Below, in pieces: positions 42,450-52,000 of a stretch of DNA of 64,000 bases. The notes under the pieces were generated by a model. The model was not told the DNA's origin, made no database searches, and worked only from the letters and a program-made list of their open reading frames with translations. This stretch comes from Kolteria novifilia. GTDB lineage: Bacteria > Planctomycetota > Planctomycetia > Kolteriales > Kolteriaceae. The stretch is from the NCBI GenBank assembly GCA_007748055.1, contig CP036279.1, positions 5,332,001 to 5,396,000 of the forward strand, in the 5' to 3' direction. A program made the translations under genes and the position numbers. The first letter of the stretch is position 1. Each line of letters begins with the position of its first letter.

Positions 42450-43808
42450 ATGAAGTGGAAACTTTTTGCTGTCTGGTGCACCACCTCACTCCTCACGGGG
42501 TTGGTGGTCGCCGGCGAAGCCGTCAAGGCGGACAGCGAATCAACTCCTGAACCTTCCACGACGGTGTCGGAGATGCCCGCCGACGGGCTTCCCTTGACGA
42601 CGCCGAACGTCGATCGTCTCATCAAATGGCTGGGCGACCCCGACTTTTCCGTTCGCAACCAAGCTCAACGACGACTGATCGAATTGGGCGCCAGCGTCCA
42701 AGCGAAGCTCCAAGCGATCAGCGGAAGTTCGGACACCGAACAGCGTCTGCGGGCCCATGAGATCTTGCGTGAGATTCGTTGGCGCGAGATTTGGAAACCC
42801 CGCACCGTCAGTCTCACGCTCGAGGACACGCCGCTGCGGGAGGTCTTCGAACGAATCGTTCAGCAGACCGGATGCCCGATCAACTTCGAGAGTTCCTCCT
42901 CCTCGGCCCTCGACCGTCCCATCAGCGTCGACGTCGTCGATGTCCCCTATTGGAAAGCGATCGACCAGTTGAGCCGCCAAGCGGAGATCACCCCGCGCGT
43001 CTTCGATGGGATCGAACGTCAAGGGCTGGTGCTCTCTCCCGGCTACCCGGGCGACTTCCCGACCTCCTACCAAGGACCGCTCCGTCTGCAGATGCGGATG
43101 CTCGAACGCGACGTCGACCAGACCGTCAATCTGGGCGACCAGAACATGGAGCGGCATGAGCGTTTCAACTTCTCGCTGTTGCTGACGTGGGAACAGCGTT
43201 TTCAGCTCTGCCGGTACCAGCCGAACGCGGAGATACTCGAAGCGACATCCGACACTGGCGAGGACCTCCGTCCCATTCGCAGTGGCCCCAAGGGCTGGCT
43301 GCATTTGACACGGCGGCAACAATCGCTGGAATACGTGGTACCGCTCAATCCTCCGAAGCAGCCCTGCACCTCGATCCGATCGCTCAAACTCGGGTTGGAC
43401 TTGGTAGGCTGTGACGAATTTGTCACCTTGAACATCGACGAGTTGCCCTTCGTCTCCGCGAGCAAGAGTGTTTCGGAGAAGGGCTACCAGCTAGAATTCC
43501 TGGGCATGGAGGAGACCTCCAAGCATTGGGAGTTGGGGATTCGATTGACGCGTCCAATACCCTACGATCGCCCGAACTCGACGATGATCGCCGATGAGTT
43601 CCTACAAGTGATCGGACCGGATGGCACGGTGATCCCTCACTCCGAACGACAAGTTCAGGGAGACGACCTCCAAGCGAGGTATTGGATCCTCGTTCGCAAG
43701 AGCCTCGGCCGTCCGACGGGAATCCGCTACCAGATCGCCACGCTACGAAGTCCCCGCAGGATCGAGTTCGTTTTTGACGATGTGAACGTCCCACCAATCG
43801 GGCCATAG
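42450..43808 (+). CDS. Secreted protein with secretin/TonB short N-terminal (STN)-like domain
   Basis: A 452-aa protein with signal peptide (KLFAVWCTTSLLTGLVVAGEA). Residues about 60-110 form a helical HEAT-like stretch (VDRLIKWLGDPDFSVRNQAQRRLIELG). Next comes an STN-like segment (VSLTLEDTPLREVFERIVQQTGCPINFESS...PISVDVVDVPYWKAIDQLSRQ), the small domain found at the start of secretins and TonB receptors. The rest is beta-rich and unassigned. No secretin beta-domain follows, so it is not itself a pore. Start ATG 42450 is the one adjacent to the signal peptide; the 24 preceding in-frame residues are not signal-like. Confidence 0.75.
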   Translation: MKWKLFAVWCTTSLLTGLVVAGEAVKADSESTPEPSTTVSEMPADGLPLTTPNVDRLIKWLGDPDFSVRNQAQRRLIELGASVQAKLQAISGSSDTEQRLRAHEILREIRWREIWKPRTVSLTLEDTPLREVFERIVQQTGCPINFESSSSSALDRPISVDVVDVPYWKAIDQLSRQAEITPRVFDGIERQGLVLSPGYPGDFPTSYQGPLRLQMRMLERDVDQTVNLGDQNMERHERFNFSLLLTWEQRFQLCRYQPNAEILEATSDTGEDLRPIRSGPKGWLHLTRRQQSLEYVVPLNPPKQPCTSIRSLKLGLDLVGCDEFVTLNIDELPFVSASKSVSEKGYQLEFLGMEETSKHWELGIRLTRPIPYDRPNSTMIADEFLQVIGPDGTVIPHSERQVQGDDLQARYWILVRKSLGRPTGIRYQIATLRSPRRIEFVFDDVNVPPIGP

Positions 43809-43821
43809 AGCCCGCATTCCG

Positions 43822-43839
43822 ACGGGCGCTGACGCCCGT
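43822..43839. repeat. Hairpin ACGGGC-GCTGAC-GCCCGT
   Basis: A 6-bp stem with a 6-nt loop, 13 bp after the stop of the preceding gene and without a T tract. Another example of the short gene-end palindromes common in this window. Confidence 0.45.
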
Positions 43840-44028
43840 ACTAAGTGCGCAACCCACATGAAACAAACTCTTGGCGAAACCGGAGTTCAGTCGCTTGACA
43901 GCCCATAGGGCGTCGATTAAGCAAGTACGTGCGGTAGGGATCGGCAACGTGGTATCCCATGCCAAGTTGCTGCCGATTTGTCGATTGGGAAAGTGAACGC
44001 AAGGTTCACACATTCGTGGGAGGAAAGA

Positions 44029-44382
44029 ATGCGTAGACTGCCCAAGGCAGGTTTCACGCTGGCGGTGAGTGCCGTCGCGGTGGCTGCGATGTTCGTGGCG
44101 GTGCCCGAACAGGTTCAAGCTCGCCCCAACTACTTGAAGCAGTTCAAGGCGATGTATGGCGAGAAGTATACGGACAAGTTGACCTGTGCCGTTTGCCATC
44201 CCGGTAAGAATAAGAAGGAAAAGAACGCCTACGGCATGGCCGTCGGCAAGGCTCTCGGAGCCAAGAAGGTCAAGGACGTCGGCGAAATCGACGGCGCCAT
44301 GAAGAAGGCCGGCGGCGAGGAGGCTCCCAGCGGGGGCACCTACGGCGAGCGGATCGAAAAGGGAGAGATGCCCGCGGGCTAA
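44029..44382 (+). CDS. Small exported CxxCH (c-type heme-binding-like) protein
   Basis: A 117-aa protein with signal peptide (FTLAVSAVAVAAMFVAVPEQVQA) and one CAVCH motif, the covalent heme c attachment signature, near residue 58. The surroundings are Lys-rich (GKNKKEKNAYGMAVGKALGAKKVK). No clear distal Met ligand environment is seen beyond YGMAVG. It may be a small periplasmic electron carrier. The ATG follows GAGGAAAG closely. A strong terminator follows, so it is probably a single-gene transcript. Confidence 0.8.
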   Translation: MRRLPKAGFTLAVSAVAVAAMFVAVPEQVQARPNYLKQFKAMYGEKYTDKLTCAVCHPGKNKKEKNAYGMAVGKALGAKKVKDVGEIDGAMKKAGGEEAPSGGTYGERIEKGEMPAG

Positions 44383-44409
44383 GGGCAAGACTCCAAATTG
44401 TGACTCAGT

Positions 44410-44444
44410 ACGGCCGGCCTCCCCGTGAGACCGGCCGTTTTTTT
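44410..44444 (+). terminator. Rho-independent terminator after CxxCH gene
   Basis: Perfect 8-bp stem ACGGCCGG/CCGGCCGT with a 13-nt loop and a run of seven T, 28 bp after the stop codon. Confidence 0.9.
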
Positions 44445-44470
44445 GCCCCCTCGCTAGGACGGGAACCAAG

Positions 44471-45334
44471 ATGATCCAGCAAGACGTTCCCGTGACGCCG
44501 AAGGACTCGCGTTCCCTCGAGACACCAATCGTGGTCCTCTCGGATCTGCACCTCGCCCATCCCGCAACCTACTTGAAGAATCCCGAGTTTCTGCGTCCAC
44601 TTCTCGACGGCGCGCGCACCTTGATCCTCAACGGCGACACCTTCGAACAGCTCAATCTGGCGCGTCGTTCCGAGGCACTCGACAAGGGAAAACAGCTCCT
44701 GGAACAGTGCGCCGAGCAAGGGATCTCCACGGTCCTGATCACCGGCAACCACGATCCCCAAGCGTCATCGCTTCATCACCTCGACCTGTTTGGCGGAAGG
44801 GTCTTCCTCACGCACGGGGATATGCTGCATCCGGCGATCGCTCCCTGGTCGAGCGACGCGCGCGTGTTGCTCGCGGAGCACCACCGACTCCTTGGCGGCG
44901 GACCGGAACCCGACGATCTCGACGAAGCGCTACGCTTGACCAAACGCTCCGCGCTGGTCGGCTCGATCTACGACGACGAGGTCCGCGCGAAAGCCGGGTG
45001 GTGGGCGCGGTTCATGTTCGTCGGCCGATTCGCACTACAACCGTGGCGCGTTCCCATGGCTCTCATCTACTGGGCCAACGTTTCCCACTACGCGACCGTC
45101 ACCCAGCGACGCTTCCGCCCCGACTCGAAGTTGATGCTCATCGGTCACACCCATCGACCGGGAGTTTGGCAACATCACGACTTCACCCTCGTCAACACCG
45201 GCAGTTTTCACCCGATGTCCAAGCCACTGCTGGTCCGCATGAACGAAAACGAGGCGGTCGTCCTCTCGACCCGCCGTCGAGGCGACCACTTTGAACCGGG
45301 CTCGGTCCTTCACCATGTCCCCATCGCCAGGTGA
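44471..45334 (+). CDS. Calcineurin-like metallophosphoesterase
   Basis: A 287-aa phosphoesterase with the five metal-binding motifs: VVLSDLHLAHP (DxH), LILNGDTFEQ (GD), LITGNHDPQ (GNHD), FLTHGDMLHP (H) and LIGHTHRPG (GHTH). The layout resembles LpxH-type UDP-2,3-diacylglucosamine hydrolases and related phosphoesterases, but the LpxH-specific lid residues cannot be confirmed by eye. GGGAACC lies upstream of the ATG. It begins just after the previous gene's terminator. Confidence 0.88.
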   Translation: MIQQDVPVTPKDSRSLETPIVVLSDLHLAHPATYLKNPEFLRPLLDGARTLILNGDTFEQLNLARRSEALDKGKQLLEQCAEQGISTVLITGNHDPQASSLHHLDLFGGRVFLTHGDMLHPAIAPWSSDARVLLAEHHRLLGGGPEPDDLDEALRLTKRSALVGSIYDDEVRAKAGWWARFMFVGRFALQPWRVPMALIYWANVSHYATVTQRRFRPDSKLMLIGHTHRPGVWQHHDFTLVNTGSFHPMSKPLLVRMNENEAVVLSTRRRGDHFEPGSVLHHVPIAR

Positions 45335-45612
45335 ATTGACACAAGCACTCCGCCCGTGCTGAAGAGAGCGACTTTGACGGCTCGTTCCGCCCAACCCTCA
45401 AGATACCGGCGGGGGAACCTTTGATCCGACCAGCCACTTCGAGGACATTGGGAAGACCTTGCCGGTCGTCGGGAGTATACCTTCGAGAAGACGGTACGGC
45501 TCCCTCCATCACGCGGACGAACTCTCGCGATCGTTGGATGTCCGAGCACGACCTCGCCACGGGTTTCGCCGTCGCGATGACGAACTTGCCTACGGGAGGA
45601 GGAGTGGCGGAG

Positions 45613-47646
45613 ATGGAGCATCAACGGATTCCCTTTCACAAGGGATTGCGCGGCAAGATGTTGCTCTATACCATCCTGCCCATCAGCATCCTGCTGATTA
45701 CCATCAACGGCTTGACGCTGTCGAAGCTCTTCTCCGTCCTCCGCGCCGACAACGAGGAACTGCTCGCGATGCGCGTCAAGAACATCGCCGACGAAGTGGA
45801 GAAGGAGAATCTCGAGGCGATCACGACGGTCAAAGTGATGGCCCTTGCCGAGGAGAACGGACTCTTCGGCAAACGCGAGGAGTCGAAGGCGTTCGCGCGC
45901 CAGGTACTCGACGAATTCCCGCAGTTCACCGGCGCCTACTTCGGCTACGAACCCAACGCCGATCAAGATGACCAACAGTACCTCTCGTCGGTCGGCAACC
46001 GCGTCGAGGGACTTGGCCCGTCCGGCCGTTTCATCCCCTACTGGTTCCGCGACCACAAGGACAACACGACCATCCGGATCAATCCGCTCGAGGACATGGA
46101 AACGAGCCTCTACTACGACGGGGTGCGCAAGAAGTTCCTCTCCGGCTCGGAAGAAAAATACATGGTCACCGAACCGTACGTCTACGAGGGGAAGATGATC
46201 GTCGAGCAGACGTTTCCGATCACCAAGGGCGGCAAATTCGTCGGCATCGCCGGCGTCGATGTCGCGCTCGGAGATTTGGACACGTTCTTTGACGACCTCA
46301 AGTCACGATGGGACGCCGAGATCCTCGCGATTAGCCGGCTCGGCAAGATCATCTCCGCGACCTCCGATGCGGGCTTGAAGACCCGCCCGGTCGGCGAAAC
46401 AGTCTATGCGGACATCGTCGACGACGTAATGCGACAAGATGGACGGCCCGTTGCTTGGACCGATCCGGTCACCGGAGAAGCTCTCTTTCTGGCCGGAACA
46501 CGCGTCCCGACCGGCGATTGGAAGATCATCCTCCAAGTCCCCCAATCGAAAGTGATGACTCCGATCTGGCGTTCGCTCACCAACGCGATCCTTCTCTCAG
46601 TCATTGGGGGAGCGGTGACGATCGCTCTTCTGGTCTACGTGGCCAATTCCGTCACCCGTGGCATCAACGACGCCGTCGCCGCTTCCATGCAAGTCGCCAC
46701 CGGAGACCTCGCGGTCAGACTGCCCGAGAGAACGACGGATGACGAAACCGGACTCCTGCTCACGACCGTCGGTGAGATGGCCAAGAGCCTCGCCGCGGTG
46801 GTCGGGAAGGTCAAGGAGGCGACGGTTCGCCTCACCTCGACCGCGACCGAACTCTCCGCGGCCTCGCGCGAGCAGGACCGAACGATCTCGTCGTTTGGCG
46901 AATCGACCTCGCGCATCTCCGCCGCCGTCAACGAGATTACCGCCACGAGTCAGGAACTCTTCCACACCGTCAGTCAAGTGACCGACGCCGCCAACGGCAC
47001 CGCGGGACTTGCCGACGAGGGGCGGGTCGGCATCGAACGCATGGGCACCGCGATGGGACAGCTCGTCGAAGCAACGCGTTCAGTCTCCAGCAAGTTGGGT
47101 GTGATCCGCGACAAGGCCGAGCGGATCGACGTCGTCGTCACCACCATCTCCAAAGTCTCCGAACAGACCAACATGCTCTCGGTCAACGCCGCCATCGAAG
47201 CCGAGAAAGCGGGCGTTCACGGCACCGGATTCCTGGTCGTCTCCCGAGAGATTCGCCGCATGGCCGACCAAACCGCCGTCGCCACTCTCGATATCGAACG
47301 GATGGTTCAGGAGATGCGTGCGGCCGTCTCCGCCGGCGTGATGGAAATGGACAAGTTCACCGTCACCGTTCGCGAGGGAGTCGACGAAATCGAACGGATC
47401 AGTCACCAACTCGAACAGATCATCTCCCAGGTGCACGACGTCAGCGGTCGAATCGAAAGCGTCAACGAGGGGATGAGTGCCCAGTCGCGCGGGGCGACGG
47501 ATATTCGCGACGCGATGCATCAGCTCACCGACGGGGCCAAGCAGTCGGCCGCCTCCCTTGCCGAAGTCCAAAAGGCGGGAAGACACGTGCAAGCGGCGGT
47601 CGAAAGCTTGCGCGGGACGGTGGCTCGTTTCAAAGTCTCCACCTAG
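45613..47646 (+). CDS. Methyl-accepting chemotaxis protein with dCache sensor
   Basis: A 677-aa chemoreceptor. Helix 1 is near residues 14-32 (LLYTILPISILLITINGL), followed by a periplasmic sensor of about 290 residues with dCache-type motifs (AYFGYEPN, WFRDHKDNTTIRINPLED, VTEPYVYEGKMIVEQTFPI, FVGIAGVDVALGDLD). Helix 2 lies near 322-345, then a HAMP domain, then a coiled-coil signalling domain with the tip VSEQTNMLSVNAAIEAEKAG at about 513-532. ATG 45613 is favoured because GGAGGAGG is about 10 nt upstream; the frame is open back to 45421 with no family match. No CheA/CheW genes are adjacent, so it signals to components elsewhere. Confidence 0.92.
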   Translation: MEHQRIPFHKGLRGKMLLYTILPISILLITINGLTLSKLFSVLRADNEELLAMRVKNIADEVEKENLEAITTVKVMALAEENGLFGKREESKAFARQVLDEFPQFTGAYFGYEPNADQDDQQYLSSVGNRVEGLGPSGRFIPYWFRDHKDNTTIRINPLEDMETSLYYDGVRKKFLSGSEEKYMVTEPYVYEGKMIVEQTFPITKGGKFVGIAGVDVALGDLDTFFDDLKSRWDAEILAISRLGKIISATSDAGLKTRPVGETVYADIVDDVMRQDGRPVAWTDPVTGEALFLAGTRVPTGDWKIILQVPQSKVMTPIWRSLTNAILLSVIGGAVTIALLVYVANSVTRGINDAVAASMQVATGDLAVRLPERTTDDETGLLLTTVGEMAKSLAAVVGKVKEATVRLTSTATELSAASREQDRTISSFGESTSRISAAVNEITATSQELFHTVSQVTDAANGTAGLADEGRVGIERMGTAMGQLVEATRSVSSKLGVIRDKAERIDVVVTTISKVSEQTNMLSVNAAIEAEKAGVHGTGFLVVSREIRRMADQTAVATLDIERMVQEMRAAVSAGVMEMDKFTVTVREGVDEIERISHQLEQIISQVHDVSGRIESVNEGMSAQSRGATDIRDAMHQLTDGAKQSAASLAEVQKAGRHVQAAVESLRGTVARFKVST

Positions 47647-47756
47647 TGAGCACGCCCCTTGGGGAACGCCGCGGTTGAATCAAATGCGCGATCCTGACAG
47701 AATTGACCACAATGCAGGAAGTGCCGTTCCCTGAAGGACTTACAGGATCGTTTATC

Positions 47757-48791
47757 ATGGACGCCCCTCGCGTCACCAAGGATGAGTTTCTCGCCACGCT
47801 TGAAAAGAGCAACCTCGTCCCTCCCGACCAGATTCAAAAGGTGCGCAAGCTCTCCTCGGAAAGCACCATGGGCGAGGGCTTGGCCGACGTCCTCGTCGAG
47901 CGCCAGCTCCTGACGCGCTGGCAGGCCCAGGAACTGCTCAAGGGAAACACCGCGTTCACTTTTGAACGCTACCGCTACCTCTCCTGTCTCGGCTCCGGTT
48001 CGATGGGAACCGTCTACCTCGCCAGGGACCTGGTGCGCAAACGCCAAGTCGCGCTCAAGCTCCTTTCGCCCAGGCTCTACGACAACGCCGAGGCTGTCGG
48101 GAGATTTCGTCGAGAGATTGAGATCGTCACGTCGCTGCATCATCCCAATATCATTGCCGCCTACGATGGTGACTGCGTCGGCAAGCGGTTTTATTTGGCG
48201 ATGGAGTACCTCGATGGCCAAGACCTCGCCAGTTGGCTCACGGAGAAGGGACCGCTCGCGATTCCGCTCGCCTGCGAGTGCCTACGACAAGCGAGCATCG
48301 GCCTTCAGTTCGCTCACGATGCGGGCCTGCTTCACCGCGACATCAAACCGGCCAACCTCTTCGTCACCTGGTCGGGTCAGACGGGACGACCGCTCGTCAA
48401 GATTCTCGATCTCGGCCTCTCGCTGATCATGAGCGACTCGGGCATGGAACGACTCACGCAATCGGGCCAGATTCTCGGAACTCCCGACTACATCGCCCCT
48501 GAAGCGACGCGAAACGCCAAGGCGGCGGACGAACGATCGGAAATCTACAGCCTCGGGTGCACTTTCTTTGAACTCCTGACCGGCAAGCCCCCCTTTCAAG
48601 GCAAGAACATGCTCGAGACGATGCTAAAACGTCTCCAGGAGGATGCCCCTGCCCTTCGCACGGTTCGAGCCGATGCTCCCCCCGAACTCGAAGCGATCGT
48701 GAACCAGATGCTCCAGCGCGATCCCGAGGAGCGCTATCAGCGACCCGACGACGTCGCCAGTGCCATTTCGCCTTTCTGCCCGCAACGCTGA
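47757..48791 (+). CDS. Serine/threonine protein kinase (PknB-type), cytosolic
   Basis: A 344-aa Hanks-type kinase. An N-terminal helical region of about 70 residues (EFLATLEKSNLVPPDQIQKVRKL...LLTRWQAQELLKG) precedes the kinase fold, as in many planctomycete kinases. The motifs are complete: glycine loop GSGSMGTV near 80-87, Lys in VALK near 98-101, catalytic HRDIKPAN near 194-201, DLG in place of DFG near 218, APE near 248 (the frequent bacterial variants), and RSEIYSLGCTFFELLTGKPPF. No transmembrane helix or sensor domain follows. ATG 47757 is my choice; ATG 47712 is in frame. It follows the chemoreceptor by 110 bp. Confidence 0.9.
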   Translation: MDAPRVTKDEFLATLEKSNLVPPDQIQKVRKLSSESTMGEGLADVLVERQLLTRWQAQELLKGNTAFTFERYRYLSCLGSGSMGTVYLARDLVRKRQVALKLLSPRLYDNAEAVGRFRREIEIVTSLHHPNIIAAYDGDCVGKRFYLAMEYLDGQDLASWLTEKGPLAIPLACECLRQASIGLQFAHDAGLLHRDIKPANLFVTWSGQTGRPLVKILDLGLSLIMSDSGMERLTQSGQILGTPDYIAPEATRNAKAADERSEIYSLGCTFFELLTGKPPFQGKNMLETMLKRLQEDAPALRTVRADAPPELEAIVNQMLQRDPEERYQRPDDVASAISPFCPQR

Positions 48792-49049
48792 CGTTCTCCA
48801 TCCGGCCCCGAACCCTCGGCTCTACGCCAAATGCGCTCATTCCGACGGTTCATTCCCGATGACACTCGTGCACGTTCCCCTCCTGACCGCGATGCACCAT
48901 TTCCCATTTCGTTGACGGTCCGCCGCACCACTTCCGCATCTCTTTGGCATGGACGCTCTGCTCCGATCAGGGTTGATCACGGAGACTTCGCGTCAGACGT
49001 CCCATGTCGCCATTGCCGATGTCTCCATTCTCTGGGGGAAACCGCCACC

Positions 49050-52000
49050 ATGTTCACGTTCTTTCCGACGAAGTCTTTTCGTAAGTTCCCTTCGGAAACC
49101 GGGCATCGCCGTCCCGATCGTCAGCTCGCTCAAAACAACCTCCGCCACTTGCTCGAAACACTCGAGGACCGCGTCGTCCTCGCCGGCGACTTCATCGACA
49201 TCGATCCGATGGTCGACTTCTCCGTTGGCGACAACTGGGGCTCCGGCTTCACCGCCAACGTCTCGATCGTCAACGAGGAGCCCGAGTCGGTCAGCGACTG
49301 GACCATCGAGTTCGATGCTCCCTACGACATCAGCTCGATCTGGAACGCAACCATCGTCAGCGAGGACAACGGCCACTACGTGATCTCCGATGTGGGCTGG
49401 AACGAGTCCGTTGCCGCCGGTGGAACGATCTCCTTCGGGTTCGTCGGTGACAACGGGACCATCGCCAACCAGACGGACAACTTCGTCTTCGCGGGAACCG
49501 CCGGAGAGTCAACCGGCAACCCGAATCCCGATCCCAACCCGGATCCGAATCCCGATCCCGGAACGCCGAACGACGGCGTGCCCAACACCCCCGCGCTCAG
49601 TGTGCTGCGCGACTTCACCAATGGCGGCTACGACGCCACATTCACCCTCTACGCCGGCAACACCGCGACCCACTGGGAACTGCTCGAAAACGGCGAGATC
49701 ATCCACTCCGAGAATCTCTCGACCGGCTCCATTCCCCAATCGGCCACGGTCCACCTCGACCACGAATACGGTGCCTACGTCTATCAAGTCGTCGTCTCCA
49801 ACGAGTTCGGCTCGACCGCCAGCGACGAGGTCATCTACATCGCCGGCGAGGCGAGCAAGATCGTCCTTGATGTCGACGGCGACGAGCAGGCTCTCCAGCT
49901 CACCGTCGACCAAGGGGTCAGCGAGTTCGACCTGTCGACGTTGGGAAGCGAGTCCTCGACCTACTCCGTCGCCACGAACAACAGCACCATCGCCACTCCC
50001 GAGATCGTCGACGGCAGCACGCTTCGTATTGACGCCTTCGATGCCGGGCGCGGGTCGATTCGGATCGAGGACACCACCACCGGCGACGTCCGCTTCGTCG
50101 GACTCCGCGTCAGGAACGAGGATGGTTCGCTCCCCGGGATGCCCGACCACGTCGCGGTCGGCTCGGTCAGCGAGGACATCCCCGCCGACCTGCAGTTCTG
50201 GCAAGACTTCGGCGAGGGCGACGACCTGACCAACAAGCGCGTCGATGTGCGCTACATCTACCTCAATGGCGGCCCGGTCAACGGTTGGCGGACTTGGCAA
50301 GATGGCCAGCGGCTCGAGAGCTTCATTCGCGAGAGCCTCAAGCTTGGCATGATCCCGAGTTTCGTCTACTACAACATCCCCGACGGTGGCGAAAGCTACT
50401 ACATCAACAACCAGCACCTCAACAGCGTCGAGTACATGCAGGGCTACTTCGAGGACCTCAAGTACGCCCTCGATACGATTCAAGAGATGGTTCCCGACGA
50501 GACCGTCAGCTTCATCCTCGAGCCCGACTTCATCGGCTACCTCATGCAGATCGGCCAAGTCCCCGCGGACCAAATCACCGCGATGACCAATGCCGCCTAT
50601 AGCACGGGTGTCCTCAACGCCGGCGAGGATCCTCAATTCGCCGACAACGTGCAGGGCCTCATTCAGGCAATCAACTATACTATTTCGAAGTACGCTCCCA
50701 ACGTCGAGTTCGGGTGGCAGTTCAACCTCTGGGCTTCGCCTGGCATCTCCACCGGCATTCCCTCCAACGGCATCATTCACCTGACCGACACGTTGGGGAT
50801 CGACGCCGGCCGCGAGGCAATCGCGACCGAGACCCGCCACATCGCCGACTACTACATCAACGCCGGCATCTTGAGTTACGGCGCCGACTTCGTCTCGATC
50901 GACAAGTACGGCCTCGATGCGGTCGGCTACCAGAGCACCGCGGCCGACGATCCCGCCAGTTCGACTTGGTTCTGGAACAGCGACCACTGGCACAATTACT
51001 TGCTCTTCAGTCAGACCTTGCACGAAGAGACCGGACTACCGGTAACGCTCTGGCAACTTCCCGTCGGGCACATCAACTCGAGCCTGGCGTACAATCCCTA
51101 CGACGAGAGCGGCCTCTTCCCCGACCTCGACAACACCACGCGTCGCTACGAGGATTCCGCCCCGACCTTCTTCTTCGGCGATACCTTCTCGGCAAGCGGA
51201 GACCGCTACGAGTACTTCGCCACCAATGAGTCCGGCGACACCGGCCTGACGACCACCGACTCGACCATCACGTGGGCTTCGCACATCGAGGCGGCCCGCG
51301 ATGCCGGCATCACTTCGATTCTCTTCGGGGCCGGGGTCGGCATCAGCACCGACTCGGTCGGCTCCGATCCGACCGACGACTACTGGTGGATCACCAAGGC
51401 CCAGGAATACTACCTCGACCCCGTTCCCCTCGATGAGACCATCGTCGTTCCGGTTGAGCCCTCCCTCTTCGTCAACGACATCACGGTGGTCGAAGGCGAC
51501 AACGGGACGCACAATGCGATCTTTTCCGTCAGTCTCTCCAGCGCCAGCGACTCCGCGGTGAGCGTCGACTACACGACGACGTCGCTAACCGCGACCGCCG
51601 GACAGGACTACGCCGCGACCTCGGGAACACTCACGTTCCAACCGGGGCAGACGAGCCTCACCCTCGCGGTGACGATTCTCAGCGATTCGATCGACGAGGC
51701 CAACGAGACCTTCGCTCTCGATCTCTCCAACGCGGCCAATGCGGCGATTGCCGATACGCGGGGCATCGCCACCATCATCGATGACGACGCGACCACCCAA
51801 CCGGATCCGGTCCTCTCCGTGGGCGACGTCTCGATCGATGAAGGGGACGCCGGCACGACATCCGCCAACTTCGTCGTCTCGCTCGATCGAGCTTCAACCG
51901 AAACCGTCACCGTCAACTACGTGACTTCGGGCGGAACCGCGACCCCGGGCTCCGACTTCGTCGCGGCGAGCGGAACGCTCACCTTCCAGCCTGGGGAGAC

